Shown here piece by piece: positions 1 to 7,202 of a stretch of 64,000 bases of DNA. This DNA is from JAJTFW01 sp903922455 (GTDB lineage: Bacteria > Bacteroidota > Bacteroidia > AKYH767-A > OLB10). The position numbers and the translations under genes were made by a program. Under the pieces are notes generated by a model. That model ran no database searches, had not been told where the DNA came from, and was given only the letters and a program-made list of their open reading frames with translations. The stretch is from positions 16,489 to 80,488 of the forward strand of contig CALQEU020000013.1 of the NCBI GenBank assembly GCA_943329665.2, written 5' to 3'. Positions within the stretch are counted from its first letter, which is position 1. Each line of letters begins with the position of its first letter.

Positions 1-139
1 ATCCGTCAATTCCCTTCCCGACCAAATCATCAATATATTTCCATAAAAACTGCATGAGCAAAACAAATAAAGAAATGAAAAAAGTGAGGAAGAATGGACT
101 TATAAAAGACTTAAGAATAAGCGTATCTAATTTCTTCAC
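1..139 (-). CDS. LptF/LptG family permease, 5' fragment (cut by window edge)
   Basis: The reverse strand from position 139 reads as an N-terminus starting MKKLDTLILKSFISPFFLT, followed by a long hydrophobic helix and then QFLWKYIDDLVGKGID. This is the typical start of the YjgP/YjgQ (LptF/LptG) permeases of Bacteroidota. These are inner-membrane subunits of the ABC machine that extracts lipopolysaccharide from the inner membrane. Only about 46 codons lie inside the window; the rest is beyond position 1. The start is a GTG (137-139), with a TAnnTTTG box 21 nt upstream at 161-168. F and G paralogues cannot be told apart from this piece. The family call is recognition from the sequence pattern; the exact paralogue is unknown. 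Confidence 0.75.
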   Translation of the reverse strand, partial: MKKLDTLILKSFISPFFLTFFISLFVLLMQFLWKYIDDLVGKGIDG

Positions 140-160
140 TTCTTGTTGGGCTTGGATTTG

Positions 161-179
161 CAAAAATACCCTAAGTTTG
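161..179. promoter_or_regulatory. Divergent pair of TAnnTTTG promoter boxes
   Basis: On the minus strand TATTTTTG (161-168) precedes the LptF/G start at 139. On the plus strand TAAGTTTG (172-179) ends 10 nt before the ATG at 190. Both match the Bacteroidota sigma-70 -7 consensus TAnnTTTG. The two boxes are only 3 nt apart, so the divergent promoters would compete for polymerase (inference). Confidence 0.55.
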
Positions 180-189
180 GCTAATATCG

Positions 190-810
190 ATGGAGAAGCC
201 GAAAGTAAAATTTGAAAAGGATGAGTTAGCACTGCTCATCCAACCTGAATTCTTCTTAACAAAGAAGCGATTAGGAGTAAAAATCAATGATTTGTTGACT
301 CAATGCATTCCCATTATTCAAGAAAAACTAGAGGCAAATTCATCCAATCTCCAGCAAAAAATTTTCAATTCTCAACCGAAAATTAGCAGAGGTGAGAATT
401 ATTTGAACTTTCCATGGCAAATCCTCGATTACCCACGCGACTTTGGAAAGGAAGATATTTTCGCACTCAGAACACTTTGTTGGTTTGGAAATGGGTTCAG
501 TTTGAGTTTGCATTTATCCGGTGATTATGCTAAAAAGTATATTGATGTAATAGCTGCCAACTTATCCATTCTATCAAAAAATAATTTTTACATCTGCATC
601 CATTCAGATCCCTTCCAACATCATTTCGAAGAAGACAATATCATTAAATGCAGTGATTTCGTTCAAGCTGGATCATCGCTTCATTGGCTTTTAGAAAACA
701 ATAAATTCATCAAAATAGTGAAACTATTTTCCTTTGATGAAATTGATTCTATTCCCGAAAAGATTGGAGAGGCATCCAGGATTTTATTAAATATAATATC
801 AGCAAAATAA
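190..810 (+). CDS. Conserved-looking hypothetical protein, 206 aa
   Basis: I do not recognise a named family. The protein is soluble (no signal peptide or membrane helix) with mixed alpha/beta character. It has an N-terminal charged stretch (MEKPKVKFEKDELALL), a central aromatic-rich part around residues 75-115 (NFPWQILDYPRDFGKEDIF, LRTLCWFGNGFSLSLHLSG), a His-rich patch near residues 138-146 (HSDPFQHHFEE) and a leucine-rich C-terminus. The ATG is favoured because a TAAGTTTG promoter box sits 10 nt upstream. It is divergent from the LptF/G gene. The good reading frame and promoter make it a real gene; its function is unknown. Confidence 0.7.
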   Translation: MEKPKVKFEKDELALLIQPEFFLTKKRLGVKINDLLTQCIPIIQEKLEANSSNLQQKIFNSQPKISRGENYLNFPWQILDYPRDFGKEDIFALRTLCWFGNGFSLSLHLSGDYAKKYIDVIAANLSILSKNNFYICIHSDPFQHHFEEDNIIKCSDFVQAGSSLHWLLENNKFIKIVKLFSFDEIDSIPEKIGEASRILLNIISAK

Positions 811-814
811 TTCG

Positions 815-953
815 TAAGTGATTCTCGATTCTTGATTCTTGATGCTCGATTCTTGATTCTTGATACTGGATTCTCGATTCTCGATACTGGATTCATGAAT
901 CTCGATTCTCGATTTTTGATTCTAGCATCTAGCTACGAGTATCTAGCATCTAA
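815..953. repeat. Degenerate CGATTCTTGATTCT-type intergenic repeat
   Basis: About 140 bp built from variants of the words CGATTCTCGAT, TTGATTCTTGAT, GATACTGGATT and ATCTAGCATCTAGC. The same vocabulary returns at 47790-47868 and, more diverged, at 42734-42943. The repeat separates two convergent genes. Open frames through it are low-complexity artefacts. Confidence 0.7.
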
Positions 954-1955
954 CTACAAACTGCCTAGCAGCATTCGCAATTTTTGCACTTGCGATTCCC
1001 ACAATCGAATATTGGTGTCTTTTTCACCTTTATTCGCAAAATCGGTGATGACTAAAGCAATATCTAAAGTGATTTCATCTTCCTTAATTTCAAACTGAAA
1101 ATAAGTTCCGTCGGTATCTTCTTCCCATTCAAATCGCACTAAATGCAAATCACGAACGGCAACTAATCGAGCATTTGAATGCCCTCCTTCCCAAACGAAA
1201 GTGAATAATTTATCTTTTACAAATACTTCATCGGCAAACCATCCTGCTAATCCACTGGAATCGCTTAAGGAAGTAAACAATATTTTTGGCGACGATCTAA
1301 ATTCAAACTCTAAAGAATATTTTTCTTTTAATGTATTTGTTGGCTCTGGCAAAGCAGGCAGTGGAGCCGTACTTTTTGGCAATGGTTTAGGAAGAGTACC
1401 GGCTTGAATACGAGGGCGCATTTTACTAAGGTCCATCGTTTCTTCTAACTCTTTCATCACTTTAGCAGCTTTTGCATGAAGTGGATCAATCGTTTCAGCA
1501 GGTTTTACGTTTTTACTCAGTAATTTCTTATCTACAAATTCCTTTTTTGAATTAGGAACTGGAGTTTTCTCGACAATTTTTGGCTTAACTACAGGAGCAG
1601 CTGTTGCTTTAACTTTATCTGTTTTAACCGGAGTAACTTTAGAAATTGATTTTTGGGTAGATGGTTTTACCGTTACCTTTTTAATAGGCGCTTTAACTTC
1701 AACTTTCTTCACAGGTGTTTTTGCTACAGCTTTTTGCTTTGAAGCAACCACTTTTTTAGGAACGGCAACCGTTTTCTTTACTACAGATTTACTCTTAACG
1801 GCTGTCTTTGCGGACGCTGCTTTTTTAACGACTTTAGTAGAAGCGACTTTCTTTATCGGTTTTTTCGCAACCGGTTTTCCTGCTTTTTTGGGAGCAGCCT
1901 TTTTAATCACTTTCTTTGTCGCTACTGCTTTTTTCTTATTCTTTGCAGACGCCAT
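954..1955 (-). CDS. START-like (AHSA1-type) domain protein with histone-H1-like Lys/Ala-rich N-terminal tail
   Basis: Residues 1 to about 150 are an extreme Lys/Ala/Val/Pro tail made of KKA, KKV and AKK words, like bacterial histone-H1-type proteins and AlgP tails. A short linker with KEFVDKKLLSKN and a Pro-rich stretch follows. Residues 211-333 look like the Bacteroidota START-like/SRPBCC domain (EKYSLEFEFRSSPKILF; a SGLAGWFAD motif; an FVWEGG strand; a C-terminal helix ending LRMLLGSL). Such START-like proteins usually consist of the domain alone (about 130 residues), so the tail is an added module. An AAAGGTG sequence just before the ATG could be a ribosome binding site. Nucleic-acid binding by the tail is inference; the ligand of the fold is unknown. 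Confidence 0.8.
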   Translation of the reverse strand: MASAKNKKKAVATKKVIKKAAPKKAGKPVAKKPIKKVASTKVVKKAASAKTAVKSKSVVKKTVAVPKKVVASKQKAVAKTPVKKVEVKAPIKKVTVKPSTQKSISKVTPVKTDKVKATAAPVVKPKIVEKTPVPNSKKEFVDKKLLSKNVKPAETIDPLHAKAAKVMKELEETMDLSKMRPRIQAGTLPKPLPKSTAPLPALPEPTNTLKEKYSLEFEFRSSPKILFTSLSDSSGLAGWFADEVFVKDKLFTFVWEGGHSNARLVAVRDLHLVRFEWEEDTDGTYFQFEIKEDEITLDIALVITDFANKGEKDTNIRLWESQVQKLRMLLGSL

Positions 1956-2048
1956 ATTTCACCTTTATTAATTTCGCATTATGCTTGGGCGGAAATATAG
2001 TTAAAAATTAATATGAACCTTACCTCTTTAAACTAAATCTATTGACTA

Positions 2049-2087
2049 TGACAAATCCAACATTAAGTCCAAAGATAGATGCGTAAA
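2049..2087 (+). other. Possible 12-codon upstream ORF overlapping the next gene's start
   Basis: ATG at 2049 opens MTNPTLSPKIDA and stops at TAA 2085-2087. The ATG of the membrane-protein gene (2079) lies inside this frame, out of phase (agATGCGTAA). The arrangement would allow translational coupling, but there is no independent evidence that it is translated. Confidence 0.25.
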
Positions 2088-2591
2088 ATATTGACCTATA
2101 GTATAATTGTGCTAATTTCTATACTTTCTGTTTTCTTAGCAAATTATGCATTAGTGTTTCCTTTAACTGCAAAGACTGTCTCAAGCATTGCTATTTTGAT
2201 GAGTTTAGTACATCTTTTACTAGCTTTAATCCACCCAAAAGGATGGCTCCAAAAAGAAAAGCACTTTTTAGAAATGTGGGCTGGACCTCTTCTCTTTTCC
2301 ATGCATAAAATAATAAGTCCAATTTCCATCATCCTACTGCTATTGGCTCAACCCTATTTGTTAAGATGGATGATGGTCGATAGAATTGATAATGGTAATG
2401 ATTTATCTTTTTTAAACAAATGGAAAAAATCTTCTGTTGAGTTGATGTGGATTTCCTTTACTTTTTGGGGATTAGATATACTGAGAGAATATACCGTATG
2501 GCATGAATTTAATTTCAGAATACTTCCAACCATTTTGGTGGTTGTGCTCTTCTTTAATTGGATGATTTTCAGAAAAAATAATTCAGCATAA
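2079..2591 (+). CDS. Small integral membrane protein, 170 aa
   Basis: I do not recognise a named family. There are about five hydrophobic segments: roughly residues 5-26, 33-52, 68-92, 117-133 and 147-163. Short charged loops lie between them (HPKGWLQKEKHF; MVDRIDNGNDLSFLNKWKK). The positions suggest a polytopic inner-membrane protein. Acidic and basic residues near the fourth helix (LDILREYTVWHEF) are the most distinctive part. It stands alone between the START-like gene (divergent) and a SanA/YdcF gene (same strand, about 270 bp away). Function unknown. Confidence 0.65.
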   Translation: MRKILTYSIIVLISILSVFLANYALVFPLTAKTVSSIAILMSLVHLLLALIHPKGWLQKEKHFLEMWAGPLLFSMHKIISPISIILLLLAQPYLLRWMMVDRIDNGNDLSFLNKWKKSSVELMWISFTFWGLDILREYTVWHEFNFRILPTILVVVLFFNWMIFRKNNSA

Positions 2592-2864
2592 TTTAGACAA
2601 GTAAATCGAAAGCAATAATCTCAATTATACCAACACTACATACAAAATAGTCGAATTTCTTAAAGCATTCCTACGTATGTCGGTGTAATACAATATATTT
2701 ACTGTGTTAAAAAAATGGCAATTGGTATTACTTTTACATTTTTCAATCTCATTGTTGGTATCAATTTATAAATTGACAATAACCACAAAAGAATTGAGTT
2801 AAATTTGTTCAAGCTTTTTTTCTTTTGATGGATGTGTTCATCTCACGAAAAGAAACAGGTTAGA

Positions 2865-3566
2865 ATGAAGAATACGGTAACCAAATACTTTAATAAAATT
2901 CAAGAATTTTTCCTTCGCAAAAGGAAAGCGATTTCAATTTCTGTTGCAGTCGTTTTTTTAATGTCTTTGTCTGCTATAATTTATGCCAATAAAAAAGTGA
3001 ATGTTGAAACCGATAAATACATCTACAGAAACTTGAGCGACGTTCCAACCAATCGGGTTGGATTGGTATTAGGTACTAGTCGGTATACTTCGTCTGGTAA
3101 ATCAAATCCATTTTTCTACAATCGAATTCAAGCAGCTAAAGCTTTATTTTACTCTGGAAAAGTTCAATATTTATTATTGAGTGGTGATAATCGATACTTC
3201 AGTTATAACGAGCCAAGAGAAATGCGAAAAGAACTTTTGCGAATGGGTATACCCGATAGCGTTATCGTAATGGATTTTGCTGGATTCAGAACCCTCGACT
3301 CAGTAGTGAGAGGAAAGAAAGTATTTAAACTAAATCGATTCATTATTATCTCTCAGGAATTTCACGGACGAAGAGCCGTTTATATTGCTCGACATCATGA
3401 CATAGATGCAATAGCTTATGTAGCTAGCGATCCACCATCGGAATATACCTGGACCGTTGAATTGCGTGAATATTTTGCTAGAGTGGCGATGTTACTCGAC
3501 TTGTATTTATTTGATACGGAACCTTATTTTTTAGGAGAGGAAAAATTGCCGGAGGGAGCTTACTAA
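2865..3566 (+). CDS. SanA/ElyC/YdcF-like DUF218 protein
   Basis: After a short basic N-terminus there is one membrane anchor (about residues 20-40). A DUF218 domain follows: GLVLGTSRYTSSGKSNPFFYNRI, LLLSGDNR, a GIPDSVIVMDFAGFRTLDS segment and IIISQEFHGRRAVYIARHH. This matches the SanA branch, which is linked to envelope permeability and vancomycin exclusion in Enterobacteria; the molecular activity is not settled. A frame extension to an ATG at 2832 would add 11 residues (MCSSHEKKQVR). The start at 2865 gives the more typical short cytoplasmic lead. A second DUF218 gene lies at 55926. Confidence 0.8.
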   Translation: MKNTVTKYFNKIQEFFLRKRKAISISVAVVFLMSLSAIIYANKKVNVETDKYIYRNLSDVPTNRVGLVLGTSRYTSSGKSNPFFYNRIQAAKALFYSGKVQYLLLSGDNRYFSYNEPREMRKELLRMGIPDSVIVMDFAGFRTLDSVVRGKKVFKLNRFIIISQEFHGRRAVYIARHHDIDAIAYVASDPPSEYTWTVELREYFARVAMLLDLYLFDTEPYFLGEEKLPEGAY

Positions 3567-3589
3567 TTGGACGCGAAAAGCGAAATTTA

Positions 3590-3700
3590 GCTGATATTTT
3601 CGTTTTCGATTTTCGCATTTCGTGTTCATTCGCATTTCGCGTAATCGCATTTCGTGTTCATTCGCATTTCGCGTTAGTTCGTGTTAATTCGTTTTTCGCG
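3590..3700. repeat. TTCGCATTTCGCG-type tandem degenerate repeat
   Basis: About 100 bp repeat the words TTCGCATTTCGTGTTCA and TTCGCATTTCGCG, ending TTCGTTTTTCGCGTC. The last word recurs at about 45204-45217, next to TTCGCATTTTCGCATTTCG. The repeat overlaps the 3' end of the lolD frame, so the last residues of LolD may derive from it. Confidence 0.6.
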
Positions 3701-4364
3701 TCGTAGTAATTCCAGAAATCTTCCCATCCGTCATCGTTAATTTCCGATCCGCCATTCCTGCTAATTCTTCGTTATGGGTTACAATCACAAAAGTTTGTTG
3801 CAACTTATCTCTCAATTCAAAAAAGAGTGCATGCAAGGCTTTTGCGTTTGCCGAATCTAAATTCCCAGAAGGCTCATCCGCCAAAATTAAATAGGGATTA
3901 TTCATCAAAGCTCGGGCAATAGCAATACGTTGTTGTTCGCCCCCACTTAATTGTGAAGGTTTATGTTCGCAACGATTTTGCATCCCCAATATTCCAAGAA
4001 GCTCCATGGCTCTTTCGCTAGCCTCTTTCATAGAAACTCCATGAATTAAGGCAGGCATACAAACATTTTCTAAAGCCGTAAATTCGGGTAGCAACTGATG
4101 AAACTGAAAGATAAAACCAATATATTTATTTCGAAAAGCGGCCAATTTTTTACCATTCAATTGTTGGATTTCGGTACCCTTAATGGAAATAATTCCTTTG
4201 TCGGGTTGATCGAGCGTTCCCAACATATGCAATAATGTACTTTTTCCAGCACCCGAAGCGCCTACAATACTCACCACTTCACCTTCCTCAATTTCCAGGT
4301 CAATTCCCTTTAAAACAGTGAGGTCACCGTACGATTTTTCTAATCCTCTTGCAGTTACGAGCAT
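3684..4364 (-). CDS. lolD: LolD-type ABC transporter ATP-binding protein
   Basis: A 226-residue ATPase with Walker A GASGAGKST (about residue 35), a Q-loop in FIFQFHQLLPEFTALENV, the signature LSGGEQQRIAIARAL, Walker B LILADEPSG and the switch His in VIVTHNEEL. The FHQLLPEFTALENV stretch and the overall length match LolD, which powers the release of lipoproteins from the inner membrane to LolA. The MacB/FtsE-like branch is close, so the name is by family resemblance. No LolC/E permease is adjacent. A TATATTTG box lies 4 nt upstream of the ATG, which predicts a leaderless transcript. Confidence 0.85.
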   Translation of the reverse strand: MLVTARGLEKSYGDLTVLKGIDLEIEEGEVVSIVGASGAGKSTLLHMLGTLDQPDKGIISIKGTEIQQLNGKKLAAFRNKYIGFIFQFHQLLPEFTALENVCMPALIHGVSMKEASERAMELLGILGMQNRCEHKPSQLSGGEQQRIAIARALMNNPYLILADEPSGNLDSANAKALHALFFELRDKLQQTFVIVTHNEELAGMADRKLTMTDGKISGITTTRKTN

Positions 4365-4368
4365 GAGG

Positions 4369-4376
4369 CAAATATA
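4369..4376 (-). promoter_or_regulatory. TAnnTTTG -7 box of lolD
   Basis: The minus strand reads TATATTTG, followed by only four bases (CCTC) before the lolD ATG. With the usual 3-5 nt between this box and the transcription start in Bacteroidota, the mRNA would begin at or next to the start codon. Confidence 0.5.
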
Positions 4377-4521
4377 GAAAATTCAATGCCTCTTCAAGAT
4401 CGCTTATGTCGGCTTTAATCATGGGCTCACCAAAGCAATGAGATGAAAAATATGATTAAAGAGATCTAAAGAACACAATAAATTTAAAAGTACAATCGTC
4501 TTGAAGTTTCCTCAATCCTCT

Positions 4522-4529
4522 TATTTTTG
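4522..4529 (+). promoter_or_regulatory. TAnnTTTG -7 box of the VWA-like gene
   Basis: TATTTTTG lies immediately upstream of the 4536 gene. A TTG at 4527, which would extend the reading frame, is part of this box, so it is unlikely to be the start codon. The first plausible start is the GTG at 4536, 6 nt downstream. Confidence 0.5.
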
Positions 4530-4535
4530 CAATCT

Positions 4536-6626
4536 GTGGAAATAGCCTTGATTCTCTCTTACCCGTGGTGGTATACTGTTTTTTGTGTGATATGTGGTGC
4601 TGTCTATGCGTGGCTTATGTACCGCAAAGAACCACTACTCAATGAGGTATCTACTTGGATAGGTCGCGTTTTGATTGCCTCCCGATTTTTAATGGTGACC
4701 TTTCTGGCTTTTCTTTTATTAGGTCCTATGATTCGGACTTTTAGTCGGGAAGTGGAAAAGCCGATTATCATTTTGGCCGTTGATGATTCAAAATCCATCA
4801 TCAATAGCAAGGATTCATTGACTCGAAAAGAACAGATTAAATCAGATTTCGAAAAACTTTATAATGAGCTGAAGACTGATTACGACGTTCGTCAATTTTC
4901 TTTTGGGGATCATGTTGCTGAAAAAATCGAGTTTCAATTTCAGGATCGACTTACTAATTTCACGCAGTTTTACAATTACCTCGATGTTCAATTCACCAAT
5001 CGAAATGTAGGTGCTGTTGTGATGGCTACGGATGGACTCTTCAACGAAGGAACAAATCCGGTTTATGGGCCAGCACGCATTAAAGTACCTATTTACCCGA
5101 TTGCACTTGGCGATTCAACGGTGCGAAAGGATCTGTTGATTGCTCGTGTAAATCATAATAAAATTGCTTTTTTAGGAAATAGTTTTCCTTTAGAGATTAT
5201 CATTGACGCAAAACAAGCTGCTGGAAGTCGAAGTAATTTAACCATTGAAGAAGATAGTATTGTAGTTTATAATCGCGCAATAGAAATTTCAGGTTCTAAT
5301 TTTCATGCTACTGTTCCTGCTATTCTTGATGCAAAATCGAAAGGAATTCATCACTATAAAGTGAAGTTAAGTTCGATAGAAGGTGAAGTAACACTCATCA
5401 ATAATCAATATGATTTGTTTGTTGAAGTGGTGGAACAAAAGCAAAAGGTTCTTGTTTTATTTGCTGCGCCTCACCCCGATCTCGCCGTTTTGCGTCAGAC
5501 ATTAGAGAGTAATTTGAATTATGAAATTTCTGTATTGAAGGCCAGTGAATTTACAGGGCGATTAGGAGATTATAATTTATTAGTACTCCATAATATTCCA
5601 TCTAGCACTGGAAACGAAACTGCCTTACTGAATAAAATAAACGAAAGTGGAATAAGTACTTGGTCGATTTTAGGAGCATCAACGAATATCCAAGAATTTA
5701 ATGAAGGCAATTTTGGAATTTCCATCTCCCAAGGGAACGGACAACTTAACGACGCACAGGCTTCGCCGGTAGATAATTTTAGTTTGTTTACCGTTTCAGA
5801 AGAGTTGTTGGATGCAATTAAAACATGGCCTCCGTTAAAATCGCCTTTTGGAGTGTATCAATCGAATACCAATATTTATACATTACTTAATCAGAAAATT
5901 GGAATTGTAAATACTTCACAACCTCTGCTCCTCTTCAATGAACAAAATGGAAGAAAGCAAGCAGTTCTCGCGGGGGAAGGTTTTTGGAGATGGAGATTAA
6001 CGGATTTCAATGATCACGGAAATCACAATTTGAGTCAAGAATTTGTTTTGAATATTGTTCAATATTTATCGGTGAAGGAAGGTCGGAGTCCGTTTAAGTT
6101 CATTGCAAAATCGAATTACAAAGAGAATGAGAGTTTAATTTTCGATACACAACTTTACAATCAAACCGAACAACTCGTCAATCAACCGGATGTTTCGGTT
6201 CGTATTTACAACAAAGCAGGCAAGGAATTTCTTTTTACCATGTCCAAAACAGATAAGGCTTATACGCTGAACGCGGGTGTTTTTCCAGTTGGAAATTATC
6301 GTTACAAAGCAGAAGTGAAACTAGGCGATAAAATTCTTTCTCAACAAGGAGAATTTAGTGTGAGTGCCTTGCAAATCGAAACCGCAATGACCGTTGCTGA
6401 TCATTCATTGTTGCATGCGCTCTCAGCGCAAACGGGAGGATCGGTATTTTATCCAGGCCAAGTAGATGAGTTAATCAAGAAACTCAAATCGAATGAGAAT
6501 TTAAAAAGCATTTCATTCATGCATAAAAAACTCGAAGACCTCTTGAAGGAACCGTGGTTTTTCTTTTTGTTGATTGTGCTTATTTCGATGGAATGGTTTA
6601 TCAGGAAGAGAGCGGGGAGTTACTAG
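4536..6626 (+). CDS. Large membrane protein with von Willebrand A-like domain
   Basis: About 696 residues. Two N-terminal membrane helices (roughly residues 5-30 and 40-67) are followed by a VWA-like domain that starts with an IILAVDDSKSI motif (DxSxS, as in a metal-ion-dependent adhesion site) and contains VVMATDGLFNEGTNP. A long beta-rich middle follows, then a segment resembling the glutamine-amidotransferase-like part of similar proteins (VLVLFAAPHPDLAVLRQTL). A final helix (PWFFFLLIVLISMEWFI) ends with a basic tail. This layout is common in uncharacterised Bacteroidota membrane proteins. The GTG start at 4536 is preferred over TTG 4527, which lies in the promoter box. Role unknown. Confidence 0.75.
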   Translation: MEIALILSYPWWYTVFCVICGAVYAWLMYRKEPLLNEVSTWIGRVLIASRFLMVTFLAFLLLGPMIRTFSREVEKPIIILAVDDSKSIINSKDSLTRKEQIKSDFEKLYNELKTDYDVRQFSFGDHVAEKIEFQFQDRLTNFTQFYNYLDVQFTNRNVGAVVMATDGLFNEGTNPVYGPARIKVPIYPIALGDSTVRKDLLIARVNHNKIAFLGNSFPLEIIIDAKQAAGSRSNLTIEEDSIVVYNRAIEISGSNFHATVPAILDAKSKGIHHYKVKLSSIEGEVTLINNQYDLFVEVVEQKQKVLVLFAAPHPDLAVLRQTLESNLNYEISVLKASEFTGRLGDYNLLVLHNIPSSTGNETALLNKINESGISTWSILGASTNIQEFNEGNFGISISQGNGQLNDAQASPVDNFSLFTVSEELLDAIKTWPPLKSPFGVYQSNTNIYTLLNQKIGIVNTSQPLLLFNEQNGRKQAVLAGEGFWRWRLTDFNDHGNHNLSQEFVLNIVQYLSVKEGRSPFKFIAKSNYKENESLIFDTQLYNQTEQLVNQPDVSVRIYNKAGKEFLFTMSKTDKAYTLNAGVFPVGNYRYKAEVKLGDKILSQQGEFSVSALQIETAMTVADHSLLHALSAQTGGSVFYPGQVDELIKKLKSNENLKSISFMHKKLEDLLKEPWFFFLLIVLISMEWFIRKRAGSY

Positions 6627-6639
6627 CTTGTTTCCACAG

Positions 6640-6850
6640 AACCCCACAGGGGTTCAACCTTATTACCGAAAAATAAAAAACATAACCCAACCCCAGCGGG
6701 GTTGCACAGCGGCGACGAACATCGGCGTTTGTTCCCGTGCGTTTGTTTGACCCCTCTGGGGTCACAATTAAAAATGCATTTCGTTTCTAATAAGGTTTGA
6801 CCCCGCTGGGGTCAATTACCACATAAAAAATTGTCAATATATTATCGATG
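6640..6850. repeat. REP-like palindrome cluster, copy A
   Basis: Contains four short palindromes with 6-bp arms and 3-nt loops: AACCCCACAGGGGTT (6640-6654), AACCCCAGCGGGGTT (6689-6703), GACCCCTCTGGGGTC (6749-6763) and GACCCCGCTGGGGTC (6799-6813). They are joined by a conserved spacer that includes CACAGCGGCG and GTTTGTTCCCGT, and the copy ends with ATTATCGATG. It is repeated as copy B about 253 bp downstream. Confidence 0.9.
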
Positions 6851-6892
6851 TGGTTAACATCATCTCTTAAAAATATTTTGGGTTGTTCAGTG

Positions 6893-7104
6893 AACCCCAC
6901 AGGGGTTCAACCTTATTAGCGAAAAATAAAAAATTAAAACCCAACCCCAGCGGGGTTGCACAGCGGCGTCGGACATCGACGTTTGTTCCCGTCTGTTTGT
7001 ATGACCCCGCTGGGGTCACAATTAAAAATGCAATTCGTTTCTAATGAGGTTTGACCCCTCTGGGGTCAATTGCTACATGCAATTTCGTCAATAAATTATC
7101 GATG
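6893..7104. repeat. REP-like palindrome cluster, copy B
   Basis: A second copy of the preceding cluster with the same four palindromes, at 6893-6907, 6943-6957, 7003-7017 and 7053-7067, and the same terminal ATTATCGATG. The two GACCCC palindromes have exchanged loops relative to copy A (GCT then TCT, instead of TCT then GCT). Together A, B and the roughly 43-bp unique link fill most of the 576-bp gap between the VWA-like gene and the universal stress protein gene. Confidence 0.9.
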
Positions 7105-7113
7105 GTTCAATTC

Positions 7114-7172
7114 GATCCCGATAGCTATCGGGATCGTAAATTCGTATCGATTCGTATCGCGAAGCCTCGCGA
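7114..7172. repeat. Two perfect palindromes at the 3' end of the uspA-like gene
   Basis: Positions 7114-7135 are a perfect 22-nt palindrome with core CCCGATAGCTATCGGG; the same core occurs at 42791-42806. Positions 7157-7172 read TCGCGAAGCCTCGCGA; its reverse complement is the core of the palindrome at 27315-27332. Both could act as transcription stops or as relics of a mobile palindrome family. Confidence 0.75.
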
Positions 7173-7202
7173 CGTAACCCATCCTTCCCGAAGCGAGCAA
7201 CC

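Noticed and set aside
832..1098. Frames through the CGATTC repeat
   Set aside because: The residues come from the repeat words and run antisense into the START-like gene.
4527..4535. TTG start for the VWA-like gene
   Set aside because: The TTG is part of the TATTTTTG promoter box, so it would not be transcribed as a start codon.
6640..7104. CRISPR array
   Set aside because: Repeats are palindromes with uneven spacing and no unique spacers of equal length, and no cas genes are present.
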